Positions 25,795 to 34,719 of a DNA stretch of 64,000 bases are shown one piece after another. Source of the stretch: Bacillota bacterium (GTDB lineage Bacteria > Bacillota > Sulfobacillia > Sulfobacillales > Sulfobacillaceae). Every line of letters begins with the position of its first letter. Position 1 is the stretch's first letter. The stretch spans positions 46,696 to 110,695 of the forward strand of contig JAKACM010000002.1 in NCBI GenBank assembly GCA_021821465.1, read 5' to 3'. The notes below the pieces were generated by a model, which saw only the letters and a list, made by a program, of their open reading frames with translations, ran no database searches and was not told the origin of the DNA. Both the position numbers and the translations under genes were made by a program.

Positions 25795-26526
25795 TCAAAT
25801 TTTAACCCGTTTGAGGATCACGTCATGAGCGGCTAATTCCCATGACGCATCCAAAGGTGCTATAAGAGCATCGTCTCCCTCCCGCCGTGTCACTGCCCAG
25901 AAAATCAGCAAATCGGTTAATTGCGGATTTTTCGGCAGTAAGGACCCATGAAGATAGGTGCCAATGGTATGACCCTGAACTGCCCCTTCTGTCCCGTCCT
26001 CCCCATTATTTCCATGCCCCAGACGAACGCGTGCTAAGGGCGTTGCCCCCTCTCCCAAGAAGGTTTGACCGCCATGGTTTTCGAATCCGACAAGTGTTTT
26101 CGGATTGACAGACAATGTACTCTCGCAGACCACATCCCCGATCGCCCTCTTGCCTCCTGGCCTGGTCGTGATGTTCAAATACCCAATTCCTTCTAATTTA
26201 TGCCCGTCCGCTGTCACATATTCATGACCCAACAACTGGTAGGCACCACATACCGCAAGCATGGGCAAACCGTCTGACAAAGCTTCGGACAAACCGGACT
26301 TGCGTTCCAAAAAATCTTCATAGATCATGGCCTGATGGGAATCTTCCCCGCCTCCCATGAACACCATATCCACTTCTCGCCAGTCTACGCCCTCTCCTAT
26401 TTCGAGATCGACAACGCGAAAGTTAAGGCCTCGTTTTGCTGCACGGTATTGCAAGGCTAGGACGTTTCCCCGATCTCCATAGAGATTCATACGCTGGGGA
26501 TATAAGTGGGCTAGAACCAAATCCAT
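25795..26526 (-). CDS. gatD: Lipid II isoglutaminyl synthase, glutaminase subunit GatD-like (CobB/CobQ-type GATase)
   Basis: 243 residues, a class I glutamine amidotransferase domain of CobQ-like type. Cys93 in LAVCGAYQLLG is the nucleophile and His193 in GTYLHGSLLPKNP its partner; FMGGGEDSHQ near residue 57 is typical of GatD. In Gram-positives GatD supplies ammonia to MurT, which amidates the D-Glu of lipid II. MurT is not adjacent here, which is unusual since the two are normally an operon. A role in cobalamin synthesis is a weak alternative suggested by the neighbouring cob genes, but the length and motifs favour GatD. Start at 26526 is set by GAAAGGAATTG ahead of the ATG. Confidence 0.8.
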   Translation of the reverse strand: MDLVLAHLYPQRMNLYGDRGNVLALQYRAAKRGLNFRVVDLEIGEGVDWREVDMVFMGGGEDSHQAMIYEDFLERKSGLSEALSDGLPMLAVCGAYQLLGHEYVTADGHKLEGIGYLNITTRPGGKRAIGDVVCESTLSVNPKTLVGFENHGGQTFLGEGATPLARVRLGHGNNGEDGTEGAVQGHTIGTYLHGSLLPKNPQLTDLLIFWAVTRREGDDALIAPLDASWELAAHDVILKRVKI

Positions 26527-26643
26527 TGTCAATTCCTTTCTGGTTATTTCCCTTTTCCCGTTCATTCATTGGCAGGAAGCCTGATACCATTATGCCTGTC
26601 TTCGGCCAATACGTCATATGGTCCCTATCAAAATCCCTCATTA

Positions 26644-27669
26644 CTAGGTTGAGTAAATCTCTTCTAAGGCATGCATCAGGCGTGTAGTGTCCTTGGGCTT
26701 CTTCACGGCTATTCGCACGGCTTCTGAAGTTAACCCTTTGAAATTTCTTGCATCGCGAATCAGTATACCTTGTTTTTTTAGACCTCGAATTAAGTCATCG
26801 ACTGAAATAGAAGGATAAAAAAGTAAATAATTGGTCTCAGAAGTTTCATCGATCTTGCCGAATGGCTCCAACATGGTTATAAGCCTCGCTCGTTCTTTCT
26901 CAAGCCGGATTCGGGCCCCATCGAAATAATCTTGGTCCGCAAGGCTTGCCAAGGCCATTTCCTGAGCCACCAAGGACACGTGCCAAGGTGTTGTGTGACG
27001 AGAAATTTTGCGAATGATGCGCGGATGAGCCACGAGAAATCCGATACGCAAGCCGGCGAGCCCATAATACTTTGTCAATGAACCCATTACCACGAGATAA
27101 TCGGAGTGGGCAGCTTCTTGTGCAAAACTGCGTTCATGCCATGATTGGACAAATTCAATGAAGGCTTCGTCTATCACGGTAATCTTCTGAAAATCAGTTG
27201 GCCCCCTCACATACTGCCGACATTCCTCGTGTGTGAGCATTCGGCCCGTGGGATTAGCAGGATTGGCCAAAAACCATAAACCCGGTTCCCGACCGGGCCC
27301 ATTCGGATGTTGCCAAGTTTTTACCCCTATTCCATAGACCGATGCGCGTGCTTCATATTCGCTGAACGCCGGGACTTCCACCCACACGTCTTGGGGCAAA
27401 AATGCCCTGATGACTAAGTCAATGGCTTCCATAGCTCCGGCCGTGACCAGAACGCTGTCTTGTTCAATACCCAGATGATTCGCCAGGGCCCCCGTCAATT
27501 GTTCCTTTCTCCAATCGGGATAACGGTGAAGACGGTCTACTAAAGAGGGCCATAAGGCCCGGGCTTTGGGTCCCGGTCCATAAGGAGAAATACTGCTGGA
27601 TAAATCCAGTAAGTCCTGTTGAGATCGTGTCTGAACATCTAAGGATGCCCAGTCTCCTCCGTGCGTCAC
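26644..27669 (-). CDS. cobD: Threonine-phosphate decarboxylase (cobalamin side-chain synthesis)
   Basis: 341-residue PLP aminotransferase-fold enzyme. It makes (R)-1-aminopropan-2-ol phosphate from threonine phosphate for the cobalamin nucleotide loop. Features: WFLANPANPTGRML, VIDEAFIEF (PLP-ring Asp) and the PLP Lys in MGSLTKYYGLAGLRIGF, with LSSSISPYGPGP at the N-terminus as in CobD. Histidinol-phosphate aminotransferase is a relative, but position immediately after cobS settles the call. The GTG at 27669 preceded by GGAGGTGA is the likely start, 5 bases beyond the cobS stop; the frame is open far upstream inside cobS. Last gene of the cob cluster. Confidence 0.88.
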   Translation of the reverse strand: MTHGGDWASLDVQTRSQQDLLDLSSSISPYGPGPKARALWPSLVDRLHRYPDWRKEQLTGALANHLGIEQDSVLVTAGAMEAIDLVIRAFLPQDVWVEVPAFSEYEARASVYGIGVKTWQHPNGPGREPGLWFLANPANPTGRMLTHEECRQYVRGPTDFQKITVIDEAFIEFVQSWHERSFAQEAAHSDYLVVMGSLTKYYGLAGLRIGFLVAHPRIIRKISRHTTPWHVSLVAQEMALASLADQDYFDGARIRLEKERARLITMLEPFGKIDETSETNYLLFYPSISVDDLIRGLKKQGILIRDARNFKGLTSEAVRIAVKKPKDTTRLMHALEEIYST

Positions 27670-27674
27670 GGCTT

Positions 27675-28409
27675 TCACCTCCATAACCATAGGCCCACAG
27701 CCATAGAAGCCAGTTCCGTAAAAATGACCGTGGCCCCCAAGACATCGCCATTGATCCCCCGGAAGAAGCGGCTCCAATACGCCATAAAGAGGCCAATCAA
27801 ACCCGCCATTAATCCCAATCCCAAAATCCCCAGCCAACCCCACAATGCCTGGGCGATAATAAAGGTGATAACCACCGCTATCCAAGCGCCCAAAGGATTC
27901 ACCGTCTCCTTAAACCAATGGGCCAGCTGACTGTTCTCAGACACAGGCATTAAAGCCAGACCAGCGGCAATAGCGGTCCTGGCAATAACGGGAGCCATAA
28001 AAATAATCAAGGCATCTCCGTATACAAAAACCACGTTCTTCCACAAGCCTACAAATCCCACAATGCCCAAAATCAGCCAAAGAACTCCCACCGTGCCGAT
28101 ACGAGAGTCCTTGCGGGCCTCATCCCGCTTTTCTCGCGGTGCGGCCCATCCGTCAAACACGTCGGCCCATCCGTCCCAGTGAAGGCCTCCTGTGAGAAGA
28201 ATCTCCGTCGCCAAAGCCCCCACTGCTCTCAATGTCACTGACAATGACGGCACATCTTGCAGCCAAACCATCCATAATGCCCCAAACAGAGCGCCCACGA
28301 CCGGAAACCACGCCAAAGCCCAACTCTTTTGCGATTGCGTTTCACCCTTGGGCACAGGTATTCGCGTAAGAATAGCCAAAGCATCAAAGAAGCCGGTCAA
28401 GGCAACCAC
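27675..28409 (-). CDS. cobS: Adenosylcobinamide-GDP ribazoletransferase (cobalamin synthase)
   Basis: 244-residue integral membrane enzyme that joins alpha-ribazole to adenosylcobinamide-GDP, the last main step of cobalamin assembly. The family signature LLTGGLHWDGWADVFDGW, with its Asp residues for metal binding, is present at about residue 71, followed by DSRIGTVGVLWLIL and five or six hydrophobic helices. Its start is a GTG that overlaps the 3' end of cbiB by 13 bases, and its end lies next to cobD, so these genes are one transcript. Length matches the family. Confidence 0.93.
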   Translation of the reverse strand: MVALTGFFDALAILTRIPVPKGETQSQKSWALAWFPVVGALFGALWMVWLQDVPSLSVTLRAVGALATEILLTGGLHWDGWADVFDGWAAPREKRDEARKDSRIGTVGVLWLILGIVGFVGLWKNVVFVYGDALIIFMAPVIARTAIAAGLALMPVSENSQLAHWFKETVNPLGAWIAVVITFIIAQALWGWLGILGLGLMAGLIGLFMAYWSRFFRGINGDVLGATVIFTELASMAVGLWLWR

Positions 28410-29398
28410 CTACCTGTCAAAGTCACGGCCAAGAAGGCAAATGCCAAAGATACCAACAAGGTCACCCGCATAACAATAGATATCGCATGAATAATCATGG
28501 GAACCGTCAAGGGACTGTTGCCTTGCCCAATTTTGGGACGAAGGGACACGAGCCCGTGATATGTGTTGAATCCTCCGAGTTTCACATCCAGAGCCCCTGC
28601 CATGGCCGCTTCCGAAATTCCGCTGTTGGGACTCGGATGCCGTCTTCCGTCTAGTCGCATCGTCTCGTACGACTGGCGAAACCGCCCGTCCAAGATAGCT
28701 GATACAGCAATTGCCAGGCCGGAAATACGGGCAGGGATCCAATTTAATATGTCGTCCATTTTGGCTGCCGCCCATCCCAAATCATGGTATTGAGCATTAT
28801 TGTAACCAATCATGGAATCCATGGTATTGGCAGCCTTATAAAACCACAGCCCCGCGGGTCCCGCTAAAAAGGCAAAGAACAAGGGTGCGACAATGCTGTC
28901 GCAGGTATTTTCGGCTACGGATTCTATCGTCCCGCGAATGATTTCGGACGGGTCGAGTTTTTCGGTTTCACGCCCGACGATCATGGACAAATACAGTCGG
29001 GCTTCCTCCCATCGCCCTTGAGCCAACGGACGGTATATCGCTATAGCGGCCTCGGCCAATCCGCGAATGGCAATCCCCCAATAGACCAACAATGCTATGA
29101 GAAGACGAAATATCCAGATCGATAGGATATGGGCGATCAGTAAAAGTGCTGTCACGAACACACTGACGCCGCCTAAGATAATAATGACCAAGCTGACGCC
29201 GGCTATTCGCAACTGAAAAGAACTCTTTGCAATGGGTCTGGACAAACGCTCCAAAATATTGATAAGATGACCGATTAATCGAACAGGATGATAGCGCCAC
29301 GGTGGATCACTGAACAAAATATCCAACACGACTCCCAAAAGAATCCATGGGGTCTGTCTAGCTCCCAACCAAACGGAAAAGAGTTGCGAGGTCCACAT
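28397..29398 (-). CDS. cbiB: Adenosylcobinamide-phosphate synthase
   Basis: 333-residue polytopic membrane protein. It attaches aminopropanol phosphate to adenosylcobyric acid. CbiB signatures: DILFSDPPWRYHPVRLIGHL near the N-terminus, ESVAENTCDSIVAPLFF, and ANTMDSMIGYNNAQY. The ATG used overlaps the end of cobQ by 41 bases; a later TTG would shorten the overlap but lose little. It directly uses the product of the threonine-phosphate decarboxylase two genes downstream. Often called cobD in Pseudomonas-style naming, hence the symbol given here. Confidence 0.93.
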   Translation of the reverse strand: MWTSQLFSVWLGARQTPWILLGVVLDILFSDPPWRYHPVRLIGHLINILERLSRPIAKSSFQLRIAGVSLVIIILGGVSVFVTALLLIAHILSIWIFRLLIALLVYWGIAIRGLAEAAIAIYRPLAQGRWEEARLYLSMIVGRETEKLDPSEIIRGTIESVAENTCDSIVAPLFFAFLAGPAGLWFYKAANTMDSMIGYNNAQYHDLGWAAAKMDDILNWIPARISGLAIAVSAILDGRFRQSYETMRLDGRRHPSPNSGISEAAMAGALDVKLGGFNTYHGLVSLRPKIGQGNSPLTVPMIIHAISIVMRVTLLVSLAFAFLAVTLTGRWLP

Positions 29399-30815
29399 GT
29401 TCCGCTATCACCTCTTTCCATTCTGTGATGACACGATTAAAGGGATTCTCTGTCATCATCCCCTGGCCTCCTAGTTGATGAATCATAGCGTGCCGAAACG
29501 TCGTGTTATGAAAAATTCCGTGGATGTACGTACCCCACAAATTGCCTACCTGGTTGATCAAGCCATCCGAGTGATCCTCCAGTTCGATAAAAGGGCTAAA
29601 AGAAAGCAATTCGGCCACAGGGCGAGTATCTCCCATATGCTGTTCGTAACCTCGAATCACAGCCCCGTGAAAGGCTGCCGCCAAGGCGTGCCCTTGAACC
29701 TGACGCGTTGTTTTGTTGGATGTGAGCACCGTTTCCACGGGGAACAATCCCAATCCGGAACTGGCCACGATAGATCCTTCGATTCCTAACGGATCTCTTA
29801 CTTTGACTCCCATCATCTGAAACCCGCCGCAAATTCCGGCCACCATGGTTCCTTCCTGTGCCCATATGAGAATTTTGTCCTGCCACCCTCTTCTCCTCAG
29901 CCACGCCAAGTCAGACAGTGTGTTCTTGCTGCCTGGGATAATGATCATATCGGGCCTGGTTCCGGGTGGAGTCACCTGATAAATTAAGTTCACTTCCGGT
30001 TCCATCCGCAACGGATCAAAATCGGTAAAGTTGCTCATAAAAGGAAGGCGCACAATGCAAATTGTAATGTGAGCATCCGGCTTTTCGCTCCCAGAAACCC
30101 CCAAAGCATCTTCTTGGGGAAAAGGAATGTCAACAAAGGGAATGAGACCTAAAACGGGCACACCGGTCAATTTCTGTAAGATGTCGACTCCATCGCTGAA
30201 TAATGTGAAATCACCACGAAATTTGTTCACAATAAGCCCTTTGAGCCGTTGTTTGGCCTCTAAAGGCAACAAAGCCTGGGTCCCGTAAAGACTGGCAAAA
30301 ATGCCTCCCCTGTCAATATCTCCGACCAACACAATGGAAGCATCGGCATATTCAGCAAGACGAATATTCGACAAATCGGTCTGCATCAAATTCAGTTCAA
30401 CCGGGCTGCCCGCACCTTCCACAATGATGACGTCGTATTGTCGAGCCAACTGATCATAGGCACGACGAATGACGGCAAACAATTCGTCGCGCCGATCACG
30501 AAAATGTCGGCTGTCATAGGGACCTTGCACAATACCGTTTAGAATCAATTGAGAGCGTGAATCTGTTTCCGGCTTAAGCAGGACCGGATTCATAAGCACA
30601 TTGGGCTCTAAACCGGCACTCCATGCCTGAAGAGCTTGAGCATACGAAATTTCAAAACCTTCGTCAGTAATGTAAGCATTTAAAGACATATTTTGCGCTT
30701 TGAAAGGAGCCACCCGAATCCCTTGGTCCGCAAGAACACCGCACAGCCCTGCCACAATCCATGTTTTGCCCACGTGGGAACTTGTTCCGAGGATGCTAAT
30801 GGCTTGGGCCGTCAT
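29358..30815 (-). CDS. cobQ: Cobyric acid synthase (glutamine-hydrolysing)
   Basis: 485 residues; amidates side chains of adenosylcobyrinic a,c-diamide. The N-terminal ATPase part of the dethiobiotin synthetase fold has ILGTSSHVGKTWIVAGLCG and IIVEGAGSPVELNL. The C-terminal triad GATase has the nucleophile Cys in VAGICGGFQMMG and His in THGIFHN. FKAQNMSLNAYIT is a CobQ-specific motif. Its ATG overlaps the cobU stop as ATGA, and its own end overlaps cbiB, showing tight coupling. Full length for the family. Confidence 0.95.
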   Translation of the reverse strand: MTAQAISILGTSSHVGKTWIVAGLCGVLADQGIRVAPFKAQNMSLNAYITDEGFEISYAQALQAWSAGLEPNVLMNPVLLKPETDSRSQLILNGIVQGPYDSRHFRDRRDELFAVIRRAYDQLARQYDVIIVEGAGSPVELNLMQTDLSNIRLAEYADASIVLVGDIDRGGIFASLYGTQALLPLEAKQRLKGLIVNKFRGDFTLFSDGVDILQKLTGVPVLGLIPFVDIPFPQEDALGVSGSEKPDAHITICIVRLPFMSNFTDFDPLRMEPEVNLIYQVTPPGTRPDMIIIPGSKNTLSDLAWLRRRGWQDKILIWAQEGTMVAGICGGFQMMGVKVRDPLGIEGSIVASSGLGLFPVETVLTSNKTTRQVQGHALAAAFHGAVIRGYEQHMGDTRPVAELLSFSPFIELEDHSDGLINQVGNLWGTYIHGIFHNTTFRHAMIHQLGGQGMMTENPFNRVITEWKEVIAEHVDLATLFRLVGS

Positions 30816-31417
30816 TGGGGGACTCCTTTAATCCAGAGCGGAAGACCTGCGACAACAAAAATCACCGCTGCGGCGTAATGCGCGGCAATCTGATTAAAAT
30901 TCCCCAAACTGCGAATGAACTCATTCGTATCGCGATTCGTCGGAATAAGCCCCAGTCCGATTTCTTCGCTCACGATAAGAGTGTCAGCGGTGCGTTGACT
31001 AATCCGCGACAACATCTCATCCCAGTGGTTTTTCATCTCCCGGTAAAGATCCATTTGTTCTTCTTCTCGGGAGTGAGAGTTTTGAAGTTCATGAGATTCG
31101 TCATTTTTCCCAAGTCCCGCCAGATAACGGGCAATATATGGTCCGACCCCATCCCATAGAACGACGGCGGTTGGTGGCAATTTCAATATGCGTCCGAAAG
31201 GATTATCTGCATCTTTCCATAATGTCCACCCAGAAGGACGCCTCATGCGATGTTCCGCCAGCTTTTGACGCAAAACCCAGTCGTCCGCAGACGTCAATGA
31301 TTCGTCGAGGGTCGCAATATATTCAACTTGGTGATGTTTCAAGTTACCTATGATAAATTTCTCCGCCCAGGCACTTTTCCCGGAACTGATCCCACCCATA
31401 ACAAGCCACAAGGGCAT
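30812..31417 (-). CDS. cobU: Bifunctional adenosylcobinamide kinase / adenosylcobinamide-phosphate guanylyltransferase
   Basis: 201 residues. The P-loop GGISSGKSAWAE at the N-terminus is the CobU form, and the C-terminal VSEEIGLGLIPTNRDTNEFI is the family's signature. It phosphorylates adenosylcobinamide and adds GMP. An insert of charged residues (NDESHELQNSHSREEEQ) lies about residue 110. The ATG at 31417 with GGAG 8 bases ahead is preferred over the TTG 12 bases earlier. First gene of the cluster cobU-cobQ-cbiB-cobS-cobD. No corrin-ring genes are in the window, so from this segment alone salvage or late-stage synthesis is what can be claimed. Confidence 0.92.
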   Translation of the reverse strand: MPLWLVMGGISSGKSAWAEKFIIGNLKHHQVEYIATLDESLTSADDWVLRQKLAEHRMRRPSGWTLWKDADNPFGRILKLPPTAVVLWDGVGPYIARYLAGLGKNDESHELQNSHSREEEQMDLYREMKNHWDEMLSRISQRTADTLIVSEEIGLGLIPTNRDTNEFIRSLGNFNQIAAHYAAAVIFVVAGLPLWIKGVPQ

Positions 31418-31840
31418 AACTTGCTCCAATCTTTCACACAGTTTTTTTCATTATAGTCGGAAAGAGCCCTGATTCACCAGTGGCATAGGTCACGTACGAA
31501 CTTGCCTGTAGTCATTTCGTCCTATTTATCGGCTCATCACGAACCCGGAGAACATCTGAACGCTATCAATCCTCACAATAGCGAAAAAGATGAGTATAAC
31601 AAGCGAAATTCGACCGTAATCGACTCTCCAAAGAAATTCTGGCACCCAAAAGAGACAGGCACCAGTCCCATATTCTCATCCAGTAACATTATCCGTTATA
31701 ATGGAGTTAATTATCCTAAAGTGGGTTTCAGAAATACTCAAGAGATGAATAAGCAGACGCATTTATGGCCACTCTGAGACTCGGGATTCATAGTCTATGA
31801 GTAATGGCCCGTCATCGAATAAGTGAAAGGCAGGACTTTT
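31418..31840. other. Divergent intergenic region upstream of cobU
   Basis: Contains the divergent promoters for cobU (minus) and a hypothetical gene (plus). On the minus strand a TATAAT lies at about 31450 without a good -35. The motif GCCACTGGTGA occurs on the minus strand near 31480 but the rest of a cobalamin riboswitch is not found. A 91-codon plus-strand frame at 31502 looks non-coding. Confidence 0.4.
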
Positions 31841-32395
31841 ATGAAGAAGGTCGAACTGGATGTGATAGATCGAGAAATAAAGGATCAAATCGACTCGGAA
31901 CACCTAACAGAGGGCCCTCTATTTGGAAGTGTTCCCCAAAAGGTTCTTTCCGATGATTTGACCAGAGCTTTGCAGCGCTTGGGGTGGATAAAACGCGACT
32001 ACCGCGATCTTCCCGTGATGGAGTCTCCTCAAGCGATCATGGATTGGGACTCTCTGAGCGCACAACACCGGGATGAGGTTCTTCATGCCATCAGTCACCG
32101 TCTGCCGCAAGGCACCCCTTGGGTAGGAAACCAGTATGCTATATTGGGAGAACTGATTGATTCCTTATGGGAACAATGGCAAGATGAAATCCGTGTGTTG
32201 TTGAATTCTTGGGCTTTTGCGGCGGCATGGGCCGGTCACGCAGATCATAATGACCGCGTGGTGGAAAGCCGGCAGATCTTTTACTTTTACACGGTTTCCA
32301 TGCGCGATGCTGCCAAAAAGGCTGTAGCCGTAAGCATTTCCGCCCCACCCGCGGAGGATGACTTTTGGCAGTATGTAGACGCTTTAAACGGATAA
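31841..32395 (+). CDS. Hypothetical cytoplasmic protein
   Basis: 184 residues, soluble, acidic, with no family I recognise. The N-terminus is MKKVELDVIDREIKDQIDSE. The region 60-90 contains MDWDSLSAQHRDEVLHAIS and later WVGNQYAILGELIDSLWEQW and FYFYTVSMRDAAKKAVAVSI. It has predicted mixed alpha/beta structure and no signal or membrane segment. ATG at 31841 is used rather than the 18-base-longer start, with AAGGCAGGA ahead. It is convergent with the GNAT gene, the stops being a few bases apart. Codon use and coding pattern look like those of its neighbours, so it is a likely real gene. Confidence 0.65.
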   Translation: MKKVELDVIDREIKDQIDSEHLTEGPLFGSVPQKVLSDDLTRALQRLGWIKRDYRDLPVMESPQAIMDWDSLSAQHRDEVLHAISHRLPQGTPWVGNQYAILGELIDSLWEQWQDEIRVLLNSWAFAAAWAGHADHNDRVVESRQIFYFYTVSMRDAAKKAVAVSISAPPAEDDFWQYVDALNG

Positions 32396-32399
32396 ATAC

Positions 32400-32936
32400 C
32401 TAATCGGATAAATACTTAGCCATAAAAACTTCAGCCACCATTTGCCCCCCAATACGAAACTGGTTAGGCCGAATCGCCTCAATGACAAATCCATAGCGTT
32501 TATAGAAATGAATGGCCCTGCCATTGCTTTCGAAGACAGAAATGGCGATTTTCTCCACACTTTGGGTTTCAGCCCATTGCTCCAACGCCATGATCAAACC
32601 CTGGCCACGGTTCAAGCCACGAAAACCCTTTTTCAGAGCCATTCCCATCGTCGCCACATGACGATTTTTTCGGAAAGTTCCTTGAACGGCTTCAAGTGTT
32701 CCGATAATCCGCTTGTCCACTAGGGCAACCAGGATAAGTTGTCCGGAAGGGTGCTGTGTCAAAATGTGGCGCTGTTGTTCCACACTGTAATATTCGCCTT
32801 CGTTAGCGATATATTCTCCTTCCAAACCGACCTCTGTAATCAAGCTGATAATGTCAGAAGAATCATCGGGCACAGCTTCTCGCACGATGTATGGATTGTT
32901 CTCTCGATCTAAATAGGTTATGACGCCAACGGACAT
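32400..32936 (-). CDS. GNAT-family N-acetyltransferase
   Basis: 178 residues with the GNAT fold: YIVREAVPDDSSDIISLITE at the start (beta1-alpha1), LILVALVDKRIIGTLEAVQG (beta strands 2-4), MGMALKKGFRGLNRGQGLIM in place of the R/Q-x-x-G-x-G/A acetyl-CoA loop, and ISVFESNGRAIHFYKRYGFV, the common C-terminal N-x-R-A-x-x-F-Y-x-x-x-G-F motif. It resembles ribosomal-protein-alanine or amino-acid acetyltransferases, but the substrate is unknown. Good ribosome binding site AGAGGAGA. Single gene. Confidence 0.85.
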   Translation of the reverse strand: MSVGVITYLDRENNPYIVREAVPDDSSDIISLITEVGLEGEYIANEGEYYSVEQQRHILTQHPSGQLILVALVDKRIIGTLEAVQGTFRKNRHVATMGMALKKGFRGLNRGQGLIMALEQWAETQSVEKIAISVFESNGRAIHFYKRYGFVIEAIRPNQFRIGGQMVAEVFMAKYLSD

Positions 32937-32975
32937 GAGTGCCTAATCTCCTCTTTTTACTGTCAGTCTTCGCCG

Positions 32976-33197
32976 TCATACCCGAAAAGTCCTTTTTTTA
33001 TGTGTGGGACGCGTCCTTCGCACGGATCCCTCGATATATTCCACACTTTTAATCCAAGCCAAAGGAAACTCATAACATCGTCCAGGGCCAGGACGGTTCC
33101 AACGACCCCAAACGCGCACAGCATGAAATAGCCACATCACATGACTGGCATAAAACCGTTTGTTCTCGCTAAGTGTAACGATATAACGTGTTCGCAT
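32976..33197 (-). CDS. Small basic hypothetical protein
   Basis: 73 residues, rich in Arg, Lys and aromatic residues (RTRYIVTLSENKRFYASHVM, WLFHAVRVWGRW, WIKSVEYIEG). No known family and no clear ribosome binding site. It fits the gap between the GNAT gene and metX on the same strand, about 35 bases from each, which is the chief reason to list it. Confidence 0.45.
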   Translation of the reverse strand: MRTRYIVTLSENKRFYASHVMWLFHAVRVWGRWNRPGPGRCYEFPLAWIKSVEYIEGSVRRTRPTHKKRTFRV

Positions 33198-33231
33198 ATC
33201 TAAAGCATGAGTGAAAGACCCAGAAATTATA

Positions 33232-34362
33232 CTAACTGACTACGGCTTCATCCATGACGTGAAGAAAGCGGCGTAAGATCTTCCCCATGGCCGATGCATC
33301 CACGAGAAAACTGTCGTGTCCCCATGGGGAATGGAGAGTCTCAAAATGGACACTCACACCGCGCTCCTGCAAAAAAATCGCATGTTGCCGAATTTCACCG
33401 AAAGGATAAAGATGATCGCTTGTGATGCCCACCATCCACACAGACGTCTCGCGAAGCAATGTGAGATTTTGTTCGGTCAAATCAAATTGGTCCATAGCCT
33501 CCGTTAATCGAATATATGTATTGGCATCAAATCTTCTAACCAATTTTTTCCCTTGATAACGCAAATATGATGTAATCTGAAACTCGCTTTGGTCAGGTGT
33601 TTGGTATAAGCGTCCAAATTTAGCGTCCATAGAACGAGGGCTCTGATATGAAATCATGTCTGCCATTCGTGCCACAGCGAGTCCCTGGCTCGGATAGCGA
33701 CCGGTCAAATAATAGTTTCCTTGGTTGAAAAGCGGATCGGACACAATAGCCTGTCGGCCTACGGTGTGAAAGGCAATAGCCCAGGGTGAATGCGCTATCG
33801 GCGATCCCACCGTCAAAATCCCTCGCAGGCTCTGCCCATAAAAGGCACCATAGGCTAGAGCCATCATCCCTCCCATAGAACCGCCAATAACCAGCAGTTT
33901 TGCTTCCGGACCAATCACCGCATCCACCAAAATCTTGGTCGCTCGCACCATATCGAACATTGTGACTCGGGGAAATCTTCCCCCATAGGGATGTCCGTCT
34001 TGAGCCGGTGAACAAGGTCCCGTCGATCCCATGGCTCCTCCCAATACATTAAGTGAAATAACATGATATTGATGTAAGTCTATCGCCTTGCCGTATCCCA
34101 CCTGAGCATCCCACCATCCGGCATTGTCTTGATAGGTGTGGCGTGCCACATGACTGTCTCCTGTAACAGCATGAAAGATCAAAATAGGTATGCCTCTGCC
34201 GATTTGACCCCATTCTTCGTAAGCCAATAGCAACTCAGGTAAAATTTCACCGCTTTCCAAAGGGAAAGGACCCGGTGTCTGAAAAAATTGCAAGCGAGGC
34301 CAAGGAAATCCTTGATTGACCTGCCAAGGCCATATAGGATAAGGGTAATGTGTGATTTTCAT
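33232..34362 (-). CDS. metX: Homoserine O-acetyltransferase
   Basis: 376-residue alpha/beta hydrolase-fold acyltransferase of methionine synthesis, using acetyl-CoA to activate homoserine. Visible features: HAVTGDSH, GWWDAQVGYGKAID, NVLGGAMGSTGP, the nucleophile Ser162 in VIGGSMGGMMAL, Asp in GITSDHLYPFGE and His in SPWGHDSF. The fold also serves serine acetyltransferases and succinyltransferases; specificity is not settled by eye. Length is the family norm. No SAM riboswitch or T-box is seen in the 200 bases upstream, so how it is regulated is unclear. Confidence 0.92.
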   Translation of the reverse strand: MKITHYPYPIWPWQVNQGFPWPRLQFFQTPGPFPLESGEILPELLLAYEEWGQIGRGIPILIFHAVTGDSHVARHTYQDNAGWWDAQVGYGKAIDLHQYHVISLNVLGGAMGSTGPCSPAQDGHPYGGRFPRVTMFDMVRATKILVDAVIGPEAKLLVIGGSMGGMMALAYGAFYGQSLRGILTVGSPIAHSPWAIAFHTVGRQAIVSDPLFNQGNYYLTGRYPSQGLAVARMADMISYQSPRSMDAKFGRLYQTPDQSEFQITSYLRYQGKKLVRRFDANTYIRLTEAMDQFDLTEQNLTLLRETSVWMVGITSDHLYPFGEIRQHAIFLQERGVSVHFETLHSPWGHDSFLVDASAMGKILRRFLHVMDEAVVS

Positions 34363-34660
34363 AGTCCCTATGCTAACAAATCGATAGCCGAAACCAAAGC
34401 TTTCAAGACCGCATTATGATACGACTTGAGAATCTGACCGCAAAAACCCTCGCAATTCTCCCAAGTCTTGGATGAAGGCTCGTGCTTTGCATGATTAGGC
34501 CGTAGTACGCGGTTTTTGGAATTTACACAAGGATCATGGTATCTTAAGCTTATGCGCCGAGCACCCACCGTGATTCAATGGAAGGCTTAAAAATTCAGAA
34601 CAGTAAAATCGCTTTAGCACTCTCTGTGGCATAACTCGAAACGAAAACTTTTCAGAAAGC
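34363..34660. other. Intergenic region between divergent metX and proC leader
   Basis: About 300 bases. It should contain the metX promoter on the minus strand; none is convincing. Nothing coding recognised. Confidence 0.4.
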
Positions 34661-34689
34661 TTGACAAGACGCCGAACACCCTTTAGAAT
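34661..34689 (+). promoter_or_regulatory. Vegetative promoter of the proC T-box transcript
   Basis: Consensus -35 TTGACA at 34661-34666, a 17-base spacer, and -10 TAGAAT at 34684-34689. Transcription would begin around 34697, just ahead of the T-box stem I. Confidence 0.8.
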
Positions 34690-34719
34690 CTTATTAAAAT
34701 TTCATAAAAATACGTAACG

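Noticed and set aside
31430..31560. Possible cobalamin riboswitch upstream of cobU (GCCACTG on the minus strand)
   Set aside because: Only this one block is present; the B12 box and the GGTGAAAATCCG-type core could not be found.
31502..31777. 91-codon plus-strand frame ahead of the hypothetical gene
   Set aside because: Low-complexity polar composition, no ribosome binding site, no family; more likely promoter DNA.
34363..34600. SAM riboswitch or methionine T-box upstream of metX
   Set aside because: None of the conserved S-box or T-box blocks are seen on the minus strand.
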